This document shows, piece after piece, positions 1-8,877 of a stretch of DNA of 31,507 nt; the first letter of the stretch is position 1; each line of letters starts with the position of its first letter. A program made the translations under genes and the position numbers. Under the pieces are notes generated by a model. It had not been told where the DNA came from. It saw nothing but the letters and a program-made list of their open reading frames with translations, and searched no databases. The stretch is from Tubiluchus corallicola. Its lineage: Eukaryota; Priapulida; Priapulimorpha; Priapulimorphida; Tubiluchidae. The DNA lies in NCBI GenBank assembly GCA_030141605.1, contig JAQGDQ010000578.1, positions 105,001 through 136,507 on the forward strand, written 5' to 3'.

Positions 1-480
1 TAAGCAAGTTTGTGGTATTAAGGACATAATTATAATTGACCGCGTTGCGTTGTTGTGTATATGTACTCATATCATGATACAGTGCAGAACTAATGGCCTG
101 CAAATAGACGCCTTGCATGTATATATCGCGTGAGTTTTACATATACGTACATAAATGTGTGTGTGTGTGTGTGTTGTGCAAATGATCATCATGATCATCA
201 TCACCATCCCTACGAAGAACTCTGTACTTTTACTATGTACTTAGTACAATGGACACATGTACAAATAATAGGCATGTATCGTCGGATAGTGAGGTTCCTT
301 ATTAATTTCTTACATGCGCTTACATTGATCCATACAAGCATTAGAAATTAGTCCTGAAACTTGAGGATTAGTCAACGAGACATTACAATTCTTAATTTCA
401 ACCTACCCATAACCAACTATCATTAAGAACTAGTAAATACAGTTAAAACTGTGTATATTTAGCAATCGATAGCAATTGTT
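1..480. other. AT-rich non-coding stretch
   Basis: I see no supported gene here. There is a short (TG)n run near 155-172 and a few CAT triplets near 187-207. The open frame of about 73 codons at 130-351 contains these repeats and has no recognisable domain, so I treat it as chance. Confidence 0.5.
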
Positions 481-542
481 TCTTATATTTGAATAATTGG
501 CTTAGAAAGTTAATTAACGGCAACCGAACACAGCTATTGCTT

Positions 543-760
543 ACGTCAGAAACTAACACAATTTGTGTAAGTGTTACAGTACTGCTTAAACTCGTGATGT
601 CACGAAAATGGGCTCTACGTCATAAGACGTCAGAAACTAACACAGCAGTTCATGATCATGCTTATCACGGTACCGCCTTCTATTTATCGGCCACGCGCAC
701 GTGACAAAAAGGCGCCGCTGCCAATCTTAGTAGATTTAGTGAGCCGCGCGTAGTTTTGAA
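543..760. promoter_or_regulatory. CpG-rich stretch with CRE-like direct repeat and E-box
   Basis: An 18-bp sequence (ACGTCAGAAACTAACACA) occurs twice in direct orientation, at 543-560 and 627-644. Each copy starts with a CRE-like half site. Then comes a patch richer in CpG than its surroundings, with a CACGTG E-box at 698-703 and GGCGCC at about 711-716. This could be a promoter or enhancer, but no transcript start or coding exon is visible next to it. The regulatory role is inference. Confidence 0.25.
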
Positions 761-857
761 AGTTTAACGAAATTTGAATATAGCCGAGGTAATTATTATT
801 TAACCTAAGCTTTGATTAAAAAAACCTATTGTAGTTTTCAATATTTTAGATCCTTCT

Positions 858-1019
858 TTATTCTGAACTCATGTTTACACAATCATCCGGTTTTGCTTTA
901 ACTTTTCCTAAGTATACCGCATTTCCAGGAGTCACGCCAACTGCATTTCTACCGATAAGAACAAGATTAATTAGACATGTAACGACGTATTCATATTTAA
1001 ACTTATCAAATGCTGACCT
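858..1019 (-). pseudogene. Unidentified short ORF, possibly a repeat-derived coding relic
   Basis: On the minus strand 53 sense codons are open between two stops. The stretch NAVGVTPGNAVYLGKVKAKP looks protein-like, and the frame ends at a TAA that overlaps an AATAAA polyadenylation-type hexamer. I do not recognise the family. It lies just downstream, in the minus-strand sense, of the 25-bp minisatellite and the acidic exon. It could be a relic of a mobile element or the tail of the same gene, but no good splice acceptor precedes it. No function is proposed. Confidence 0.25.
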
Positions 1020-1085
1020 TTATTTAGAGTACTTTTTATGTATGAAAATAAACATTTGTGTATTAGTCGCGAACAGCAGCTGTGT

Positions 1086-1235
1086 AAGTTACCTGTATCA
1101 CCTGTATCATAAGTTACCTGTATCACCTGTATCATAAGTTACCTGTATCACCTGTATCATAAGTTACCTGTATCACCTGTATCACAAGTTACCTGTATCA
1201 CCTGCATCATAAGTTACCTGTATCACCTGCATAAC
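1086..1235 (-). repeat. 25-bp minisatellite, about six units, carrying splice-donor-like sequences
   Basis: A 25-bp unit beginning AAGTTACCTGTATCACCTGT recurs at 1086, 1111, 1136, 1161, 1186 and 1211 with few changes. Each unit holds two 9-bp ACCTGTATC-type subrepeats. Read on the minus strand these give CAG|GTGATA and CAG|GTAACT, both good matches to a metazoan 5' splice site. The array begins exactly where the minus-strand exon at 1218-1335 runs out. Confidence 0.85.
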
Positions 1236-1335
1236 CATTTTCATTTTCTTCATCTGAATCATCCACAAAAAGTAAACCATTGTCGTCAAAATAAACTTCT
1301 ATCTTTGACTCTGGAACATGAACTTCGACTTCTAT
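1218..1335 (-). CDS. Internal coding exon of a minus-strand gene (acidic segment)
   Basis: On the minus strand a TTATTTTTAG acceptor precedes an open segment reading IEVEVHVPESKIEVYF, then a DDNG stretch, then an acidic DDSDEENEN run. The frame before the acceptor is closed by TAG, as expected if the exon starts after it. The composition (alternating hydrophobic beta-strand pattern, then an Asp/Glu-rich turn) is protein-like. The 3' border is ambiguous. GT donors at exon ends 1236, 1227 and 1218 are spaced 9 nt apart, so all leave the same phase; I chose CAG|GTAACT at 1218 as the strongest. The exon at 3252-3326 ends in phase 0 and this one starts in phase 0, so they join cleanly. The product is soluble with no membrane segment. 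I do not recognise the family with confidence. A stop lies two codons past the third donor if none is used. Confidence 0.5.
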
Positions 1336-1652
1336 CTAAAAATAACATCGATAGTTAAAACACCACAACTTTATTAGCTACTGCTGTCATCATCAGTAGT
1401 AAATTTTTACAAACATACAACCAGTTTAAACAGGCAGAGCCTGCAGTGTAGAACATTATGCACTAATTATGTATTTCAGAAGCCAAATAGGTAATGAATA
1501 AGCAGACCTGTAGAAAAGAAATTGATACAGTAAATTATGGGACGAATTATGTATTTACAAAAACGAAATAGGTAAACAGACCTGAGAAAAGAAATTGATA
1601 CAGTAACAAATAGCTAAGTGTTTGAAAATAAAGTTAAATGAATTGAACTGCT

Positions 1653-1850
1653 TTATACATTAAGAGAAGGCTTATTGGGGTACATAGATAAGGTTTCTTT
1701 TATTAATAAGTCCCAGTTATTTGTAGCTGTGGTCACAATGCTGAAATTGTTGGAATCAGCTTTGTGGCTAGAGGCACAAATGTGGTCATTAATGCTGGAT
1801 TTGAAGGAGATTTTTTTAATTTCTTGCGAATTTAACCATTCCCCTTCCAA
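1653..1850 (-). pseudogene. Penelope-like element, GIY-YIG endonuclease C-terminal fragment
   Basis: A minus-strand frame of 65 codons reads with the layout of the C-terminal part of GIY-YIG domains found in Penelope-like retroelements. It has a SSINDHICASSHKADSNNF segment, then NFSIVTTATNNWDLLIKETL with the conserved Glu, and ends in KPSLN with the conserved terminal Asn. In such elements this domain nicks target DNA for reverse transcription. The GIY and YIG motifs themselves and the reverse transcriptase are absent, so this is a 3'-terminal relic. The ATG at 1850 is probably not a native start. It lies inside the intron between the two minus-strand exons and in the same orientation. The family assignment is from the pattern of residues, not from a search. 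Confidence 0.55.
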
Positions 1851-2317
1851 AATAACAATTATTTTCTTAATGGGTAAACTTTAATTATCTTTTTGACCAA
1901 CTGGTATTGCACCTTAGACTTGGAAATACCTGCTCATGTTTTCCATCTCAAGGAAAGTATGCTCAGTTATCTCTGTTTTTCGTGGCAACGACAAAAATCT
2001 GTTCTCGCAAACAGGCTCTACAATTAAGCAAACTAGGCAGTTGCCTAGGCAACTAAATTCCGGAAGTAATTCTTCAATTTTTAAGCTTAGCTATTAGTAA
2101 TAATTCGTAGTGTAGGCCTATATGTAACTGCTTACGTGTACAACGCTCTAATTAAACGAAAGAACTATTTTTCGTTACTTTCCTGACAAAATGTGTGACT
2201 AACTGACGCCAGGAAATGTCTTCCCGCAAAAAACACTGACTTTTGCTTTACCTGCTTTCATAAGATTACCTCAATTCACTCAGTCACTGCTACGTTGCCT
2301 TAATCTACACTTACAGG

Positions 2318-2649
2318 CAGGGCCTATTTCAGCCTAGGCGAGGCCCGGGGAAGTGGGGCGTGAGAGGCCCCATCGGGGGAGGGGGAGAACGCCGGAGAGC
2401 ATTTTCGAAGAGAAAATATGGAGTTATACAGTTGTTAAAGGAAAGAACAATTGAAAGAAAAACAGCTTTATTCTCAAGACCAGTCCTTAATACTTGTCAA
2501 TACTGGCAAACGGCGCGCGTGCGGCAAGAGAGAGAGAGGGAGAGAGGAGGCAGTATGTTCGCATAAAGCAAAATAATATTACCTTGGCGCGAGCCCCCCT
2601 GGAGGGTGAGGCCCCGGGGAAGTATCACCCCCCCTTGAAATAGGCCCTG
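2318..2649. mobile_element. Short hAT-like non-autonomous element (MITE), GC-rich
   Basis: The ends are inverted copies: GCAGGGCCTATTTCA at 2317-2331 and its complement at 2636-2650. CAGGG termini are typical of hAT transposons. A direct subterminal repeat (GAGGCCCGGGGAAGT, with one extra C in the second copy) lies at about 2340 and 2609. The flanking 8-mers CTTACAGG and CTTAAGCA share only four positions, so the target duplication is weak. The interior is GC-rich compared with its surroundings, has a GA-rich tract near 2527-2549 and encodes no transposase. The open frames inside look like chance. Confidence 0.55.
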
Positions 2650-3069
2650 CTTAAGCAGCAGAGCGAAGGAAGGGCTTATAGCAAAATCATATCTCCGTGA
2701 ATGAAAAGTTTCTTGAAGGAAGACAGAATGATTTTTCATATACTACCCCATTTTCAAGTCCGATAAAGAGTATACATTTTAACGCGACTAATACTGTAAA
2801 AGCGTTTCTGATAATTAAGTAAGTGATTAAAATCTTAATTAACGGTGGGCGAGCCCAAACTATTGATGACACAGAAGCTCACATAACTTTCAACAGCAAA
2901 AATGCGTGTTTGCATTTTGCGGAAATTGGAAGTACACTGCTACTGTAAGATATTCAACCCGTTGTACTAAAACTAGGCAAGTCTTTGGATAAAAATTCAA
3001 ATTTCAAATTTACCGCTGCACTCACACATGAAGTGTCGAATTTGGTTTCTAATAAACTTCTGGCATTAC

Positions 3070-3134
3070 TTTGAGTGACCTTTGGCTTTGCTTGGAGTGC
3101 CCTTGGAGTGACCTTTGGCTTTGCTTGGAGTGAT
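3070..3134. repeat. Two-copy 33-bp tandem duplication
   Basis: The segment with GAGTGACCTTTGGCTTTGCT is present twice in a row about 33 bp apart. Because the period is a multiple of three, it keeps open a 92-codon minus-strand frame (2954-3232) and gives the repeated peptide LQAKPKVT. The frame sits in the intron downstream of the exon at 3252-3326. Confidence 0.7.
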
Positions 3135-3251
3135 TTTAAATTAGCAATATTATTATAAAACACTTCCGGTAATCCATTGGCAACTGAAGGCCACTGTTCT
3201 GATTTACAATAACTTCCAAACATAGTGCACATACTTATTAAACTATTTTAC

Positions 3252-3326
3252 CTGCAAGGAGACTGAATTCTCTTTTCTATCTACCATACGCAGAGTGTCA
3301 GGAAATATTGCTAGCAACGATTCAAT
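3252..3326 (-). CDS. Internal coding exon of a minus-strand gene, RWD-like motif
   Basis: On the minus strand a strong polypyrimidine acceptor (TTTTGTTTCTTTTCTCTAG) is followed by exactly 75 nt of open sequence and a CAG|GTAAAA donor. The 25 codons include IESLLAIFPDTLRMVDRKE and end in SVSLQ. The pattern E-x-L-x-A-I-F-P-D resembles the first helix of RWD domains (E-x-L-x-[AS]-I-[YF]-P-[DE]), seen in GCN2, IMPACT and several RING E3 ligases. This is a motif resemblance only. The exon is phase 0 at both ends and joins in frame to the exon at 1218-1335, where a beta-strand-like IEVEVHVPE follows, as an RWD sheet would. No first exon was found; it may lie upstream at higher coordinates. It was missed by length-based ORF finding because it is so short. 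Confidence 0.55.
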
Positions 3327-3365
3327 CTAGAGAAAAGAAACAAAAGTTAATCTGAATCAGTCGCT

Positions 3366-3572
3366 AAGCACGCACGCGCGCGCACGCACACGCACATACA
3401 CACACACAACCAACCAACCAACCAACCACCCACCTACCCAAAAGGTGGAGGAAGAGGGTGACAGATGGAGAAGGGTAATGATAATGATAATGCTGACGAT
3501 GATGATGATGATGATGATGATGATATTAATAATAATAATAATAATAATAGTAAGAATAATAATAATAATAAT
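3366..3572. repeat. Composite microsatellite (CA/CG, AACC, GAT, AAT)
   Basis: Alternating CG/CA dinucleotides (3369-3407) are followed by AACC tetranucleotides (3407-3428), then by GAT and AAT triplet tracts from about 3478 to 3572. The long open frames over this region on both strands are low-complexity artefacts. Confidence 0.9.
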
Positions 3573-4388
3573 TTCAGAAATGGTGAGAGAAAGCGAGGTG
3601 AAAGACAAAGAGAGTGAAGAAGAAAGGAGGAAAGACAGACCGAAAAACGAACGTTACGTTGATGTACAAAACACATGATACAATACAGCAACTATGTGAA
3701 CACATCTGGCTATTGCTTAATACCTTACTGAAAATCTCGTCCTAGGGTCACTGTACAGGTGTACTGAGCATAGAAAACTATACACAGCACACTGTACATA
3801 AATTCTGCAAAGAACTGAACCGGTATTGCCAACGACGCCAAGTTTTTGTTTGTTTGAAGTTGACTTGTCCGAAGCCAAGAGTCTATAAAAGCAGTCAGCA
3901 CGCCATTGTAAAGCATTCATGTTGAGCGAGTTCACTGTGAAACACGTGATGTTTATTATCAGTAATTTCTAGCGTAAGCCTATGTAGAACATGATCAAAA
4001 CCTTCTCAGCCGTGATCAGATAATTATCGTTTATAACAGTGAACAATTTTGAACAAGTAAGTAAACTTGTGCATCTGAGTAAACTTGAGTAAACGCGAGT
4101 ACATTTTACATTTTTACTACTGTGCAGAAAACAATTTTTTTTGTTTACCCAAACCAACGCCATATAGATATGATTATTTATTTATGTTTATTTATAATTA
4201 TTTATTTGTATGTAAAGTTTGTTGTCTCCTTCATTGTTTCTTGTCGAATCCTCTAATTATTGTTGACTTAATTAGTTTGACTGCATTAATGGTTATGACT
4301 TACCTTTATTATTTTGAGGCAATTAATGAATTACTCATCATTCGATTTATTTTAGTTTGATTCAATGATTTCATTTGATTTACTTCAT

Positions 4389-4393
<5 letters not shown>
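3573..4393. other. Unassigned stretch with a TATA-type motif at 3884
   Basis: No coding exon is supported. On the plus strand TATAAAAG lies at 3884-3891, with a plausible start region about 30 nt downstream and a CACGTG E-box at about 3943-3948. This arrangement resembles a core promoter but has no recognisable gene after it. The frame at 3717-3935 (minus) is unrecognised. The remainder is AT-rich. Confidence 0.25.
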
Positions 4394-4461
<68 letters not shown>

Positions 4462-4505
4462 TATTATTTATTATTTATTATTTATTATTTATTATTTATT
4501 ATTTA

Positions 4506-4551
<46 letters not shown>

Positions 4552-4835
4552 TTATTCTTATTCTCATTCTCATTCTCCTTCTCCTTCTCCTTCTCCTTCT
4601 CCTTCTCCTTCTCCTTCTCCTTCTCCTTCTCCTTCTCCTTCTCCTTCTCCTTCTCCTTCTCCTTCTCCTTCTCCTTCTCCTTCTCCTTCTCCTTCTCCTT
4701 ATTCTGATTATTCTGATTATTCTGATTATTCTGATTATTCTGATTATTCTGATTATTCTGATTATTCTGATTATTCTGATTATTCTGATTATTCTGATTA
4801 TTCTGATTATTCTGATTATTCTGATTATTCTTATT
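4394..4835. repeat. Block-structured composite microsatellite with 3-, 7-, 6- and 9-bp units
   Basis: In order there are (ATT)n, a 7-bp ATTATTT block, (ATT)n again, short CTTATT and CTCATT steps, a long (CTTCTC)n block at about 4576-4699, and then a 9-bp ATTATTCTG block at about 4700-4830. Each block grades into the next through a unit sharing part of the previous one. The 195- and 110-codon frames here encode only homopolymer-like runs and are not genes. Confidence 0.95.
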
Positions 4836-5668
4836 ATTATTCTATTATGTTTTGTTTTTAGTTTTTTTGACAGTTTGTGCTATTTTTGTTTTTTTCTTTC
4901 TTATTTGATTTTCTTATCTGCAGCATCACAGTTTCCACAAATGTTTCTATAATAGCTTACAACTTGTACCGGAATTAACATGTCTGTTTTTTAATTTCAA
5001 GATTTAGAGAATGATGCCGGCTAAGAAGTTAGTAAGTAATAGAAAATGAATTGAAATAATTCGATTATAATCCGACTTGAAATTAATTCCAGTGGTTGAT
5101 TCTCTGTTAAAACGTTACACCGTATTTTATATTGAAGTGCTCATTTGTGTTCAATAGTCATTTGTTCTTTTCCAGCTTTATTAATTTTATTTATACTGAA
5201 ATTATAGCACTGAATTGCACTGAATGTTGCTTAGCTTCGTTGTTAAATATCATTAAACATGGATGAGGAGTGTTCTGGAAATGAAAAATTTGTTTATCTC
5301 TACTAAACCACAAATATTGGTATTGGTTTAACACTTTAGCATTTTAACACTAACAAATTAACACTTTTTGTTGCACTGCCCTTTGTATCAACAAACTACG
5401 GTTGTTAGGTTTGATAAACTAAATGAAATACTTCTGCCCGAAAACCTCAATATAGCTGCTCTTAGGAACTAACGATCTGTTGAAGTTGTTATTGTTTGGA
5501 AAAGATGAATTTAATTATGTTGTTAACTGTGAAATATTCCAATGTTGACATGACTTTACATTTCGTATCTCGTATTAAGCGTTTCCAGTAGTTTCTATCT
5601 GATATGAGATGCGACAGTCTTAAATATTCGTATATTAACAATTTTAACTGTCATTTGATACTAATATA
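4836..5668. other. AT-rich stretch without supported gene
   Basis: I see only short frames and scattered AT runs. A short plus-strand frame opening MDEECSGNEKF at about 5260 has no donor or continuation that I could support. Confidence 0.4.
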
Positions 5669-6009
5669 TAATGTAATCTTGTAGTAAAACTTGGCAGCAT
5701 GTGGAGGTATAGTCAATTCTTACTGTAAATGTTACTAATGTCTAATGTAATCTTGTAGTAAAACTTGGCAGCATGTGGAGGTATAGTCAATTCTTACTGT
5801 AAATGTTACTAATGTCTAACGTAATCTTGTAGTAAAACTTGTCAGCTTGTGTAGGTATAGTCAATCCTTTCTGTAAATGTTACTAATATCTAATGTAATC
5901 TTGTAGTAAAACTTGTCAGCTTGTGTAGGTATAGTCAATCCTTTCTGTAAATGTTACTAATATCTAACGTAATCTTGTAGTAAAACTTGTCAGCTTGTGT
6001 AGGTTTAAT
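5669..6009. repeat. 74-bp tandem repeat, about 4.6 units
   Basis: Units begin (TAATGTAATCTTGTAGTAAA or TAACG variant) at 5669, 5743, 5817, 5891 and 5965, exactly 74 bp apart. Units 1-2 share GGCAGCATGTGGAGG, while units 3-4 share GTCAGCTTGTGTAGG. The array therefore grew by at least two separate duplication steps. Confidence 0.9.
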
Positions 6010-6108
6010 GTTTCTAAAATGCTTAGAAAGTGGTTCATTTTTTATTTGTGTTAACAGTTTGGTAACCACTTCATTTCTACTAATGTTCAACTTTCATAAT
6101 TATTTTAG

Positions 6109-6201
6109 ATTCCAATCAATCGTGATGTTACAATGCAGCAGCAGCAACAACAACAACGACAAGAAGAAGTATTGCAACACCATTCACAAGAAGTTGTATG
6201 A
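6109..6201 (+). CDS. Possible terminal exon, Gln-rich
   Basis: After a TTCATAATTATTTTAG acceptor-like sequence, the plus strand is open for 30 codons starting IPINRDVTM, then a run of seven Gln, then RQEEVLQHHSQEVV and a TGA. It is protein-like in character, but the Gln run is also a simple CAG/CAA repeat and a second frame is open across the same bases. No upstream exon was found. I list it as a candidate only. Confidence 0.2.
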   Translation: MPINRDVTMQQQQQQQRQEEVLQHHSQEVV

Positions 6202-6870
6202 CACATACTGTGGATACACGAAAGTCATGACAGCAGCAAAGCTTCTTCCACCTTGGAACAAGGACAGTTCTTGCCACACAATCTCTTAAGGTTATGTAAA
6301 CATTATTAATTATCTGTTGAAATATAGTGAGTCTTAAATCCAAAAAGAAAACTAAGAGATGGGAATTAAGAAAAAATTACACGAAAAGTGCTAAAACTTC
6401 AGCAATTAACCTTTTCATACACGTTGTATCCCGTGGGATACGAGAATATTTTCTGCCTTTAAAATTAATAAAATTTTAAAACTGACAGTTATTTGATCTA
6501 TTAATAGTTGTTTTGATTTAAGCCAATAACAATAGACTAAAAATGGTGATAAAATGGCAAACTAGAAAATCTACATAGCATAAAAAACTGCGCAAGGTAC
6601 AGTACTTTACAGACGACTTTGTACAGATCAGCATAGCATGCATACTAAATGTCTTAAATACTTTAAAAAATTATCAGCAGTTGCAAAATGAAGGACATTT
6701 TATGCTTTCATTGAATCCCAATGTATCTCGTGGGATACAGGCTATATTTAGTCGTCTTTGTCTTTCCAACTATTTGCTGGTAAATGCAGTTATTGACTTA
6801 ATGGATAAGAAAAGGGGTGCCTCAAGTAGGCTTAAGAAAAATCGTCTTAAAAATTATATTACTTTACAGT
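6202..6870. other. Stretch with two GTATC-GGGATAC dyads
   Basis: Two related dyads, GTATCCCGTGGGATAC at about 6424-6439 and GTATCTCGTGGGATAC at about 6722-6737, lie in the same orientation about 300 bp apart. They could belong to the ends of an unrecognised element. No gene is supported. Confidence 0.3.
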
Positions 6871-7868
6871 AATTTTATGCGTATATCGTACTCGTGTTGA
6901 AAGGAATTTTTGTTTATTTTCATTTTAAATCCCCCGTTATACTGTACCGATTGCGTCATTACATGACATCATATACACACAATCAGGGGAAAAAAGAAAA
7001 TGTTAAACTATGTCCCAAAAAACTTCCCCTGCAAAGTTATGTTACATAATATTTCGCTATCCTGCTGGAAAGACTTATGTAACTAGAAAAGAAAATTAGT
7101 AATTCTTTAAAATGCTTTCACCAATTGGTAAAATGTCGCTGACTCACCCTCCAGGGGGCACCACTCACTAACCAATAACGTATTTTTAATCTTATTGACA
7201 AGATACAGTAATTTAAAATTTTACTCAGTTAGTGATGTGTGCGCTACGAATGCTCTGATTATTTTTTCAAACTTTACACAATGTTATCTAAACTTGTTTC
7301 AAATGACCTGTCGTCAAAATGGCCGCGTCTAACGGTCATCGCGGGAGTTTAAATATACATGTTTTAAACAGCGTTTCTGCCGACGAAAGCCCTGCATGCA
7401 AACAGGCATTATGTGCGTGGTATGAAATTTCAAAACGAATTTTTAAGCTTGTAAATGGAGGATTTTCATGTGCTTTAATCAAACAAGTTTAAAAAGAAGC
7501 GCCGATTCTTTAGTTTGAATTTCGTTATTATTTTCATCAACAGACTTCATTTTCAAGCTGCTGCCTGCTTTTAGTTATTTACTTAGTACCAAAATTAAGA
7601 AATAATTAGTGTCACTAGTTAATTGTATTACGTTAGTTAATTATTGCAAAGCATAATAAATTAGGCCTGTAGTTAGGCCGGTAATTAGGTCTGTAATTAG
7701 ACCGATAGAAGAGGGTTAAATTAGAAAAGGGGAGCTTCTTCAGTCACAAACGTGTTTTGCTAAATTTGGTAACATCATTTTGACACCAAATTTTATGCCC
7801 ATTTCACACCCGAAAACTTAAGAAGCTCAAAATCTTATTAGAATTTACTAACATTAAAATTAATTAAT

Positions 7869-8270
7869 ATAGGTTTTACACGTCAAATGTAGACACAGGA
7901 AAGTTCAAATGTGACTTAGGTAAGTCAAATGTAGATGCAGTACTTTGAATAAATCGGTAATTAACTTATTTAAGTGCAAATTACAAAAAGATAAACCAAA
8001 GATAGTCATCACCTCTATCAGAACTTTGAAAAATGCGTTGTTTATCCTCAAACTAAATTCTTTGATAAACCATAACGTCGGTAGAAAAGATTAAATTGGT
8101 TCCCACTTCCCAATGAACAGTGAATCACTAATTACGCTTAAGATTTCTTGAAAACCATTGTTAACACATTTGAACTACCAAAGTCTACATTTGAGTTACC
8201 AAGACACATTTGAATTGCCTAAATCTACATTTGAGTTAACGCAGATCTACATTTGACATGTAAAACCTAT
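7869..8270. mobile_element. MITE with 25-bp TIRs and internal CAAATGT motif repeats
   Basis: The ends ATAGGTTTTACACGTCAAAT (from 7869) and its near-perfect complement ending at 8270 form 25-bp inverted repeats. Inside each end the motif TCAAATGT[AG] recurs every 18-25 bp: three copies forward on the left (7882-7933) and about five in inverse orientation on the right (8168-8257). It sits in the unique centre of the larger 6871-9525 element. No coding frame is present. Clustered subterminal motifs like these are typical transposase-binding regions, which is inference here. Confidence 0.6.
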
Positions 8271-8861
8271 AGTTAGTTAAGATAAGTTAGTCTGAAAATT
8301 TTACAAAATCACCAATTATGCAAAGTTCAGACGTGATGCAGCACGTATTCAAAAATCAACACGTCTATTTTGTAAAATTTTGACTATTTTAGTTAGTATT
8401 TAGATTAACTACTTTAATTAGTTTTAATTAAGAAATAGATTCATACCTACTAACTGCTCTATAATAGTAGAAATTGCTGTGATGGCAGCTTGAGCTATGA
8501 AGTCTTAGATGATCAAAAACTTGTATTGCTTATGTAATTCTATGAATTGCCTTCGTTTTTTGTGCAGATTTCTTTATTATGTTCGGTACCTCTTATACGA
8601 CATCTTACGTTTGGAAATTAAATCTTACCTTTTTCGGTAGCTTTGTGAATACAAATAAGGAATATTGCACATAACATTTGAGACAGAACATTTTTGTATA
8701 GCAGTAAATTTTACTTAAATCAAATGTTACTCAAATGGAGTTTAATTAAAAGTAGAAAAATTCATTTTCGACTGGACATTTTTAGCTACACTATTTTCCT
8801 TGACTATCGTTATTTTTCTGTTATAATGCTTAACTGGATAAGTAAGTAGATTTTTTTCGCA

Positions 8862-8877
8862 CCAACAGGTGGCACTA
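8862..8877 (+). promoter_or_regulatory. CTCF-like motif
   Basis: CCAACAGGTGGCACTA matches the metazoan CTCF core CCASYAGRKGGCRCTR at all but one position. It lies just inside the right arm of the 6871-9525 element. A second close match (CCTCCAGGGGGCACCA, 14 of 16) is at 7148-7163 in the left arm. Binding is not shown. Confidence 0.3.

Noticed and set aside
2954-3232. 92-codon minus-strand ORF with a repeated LQAKPKVT
   Set aside because: It sits within the intron right after the donor of the 3252-3326 exon, and its length depends on a 33-bp duplication; no domain seen.
4365-4952. 195-codon open frame of Ile/Leu/Tyr runs
   Set aside because: It is the translation of a microsatellite; both adjacent frames are open for the same reason.
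6406-6760. PiggyBac-like end (TTAACCTTTTCATACACG)
   Set aside because: No matching inverted end or second TTAA at a sensible distance was found.
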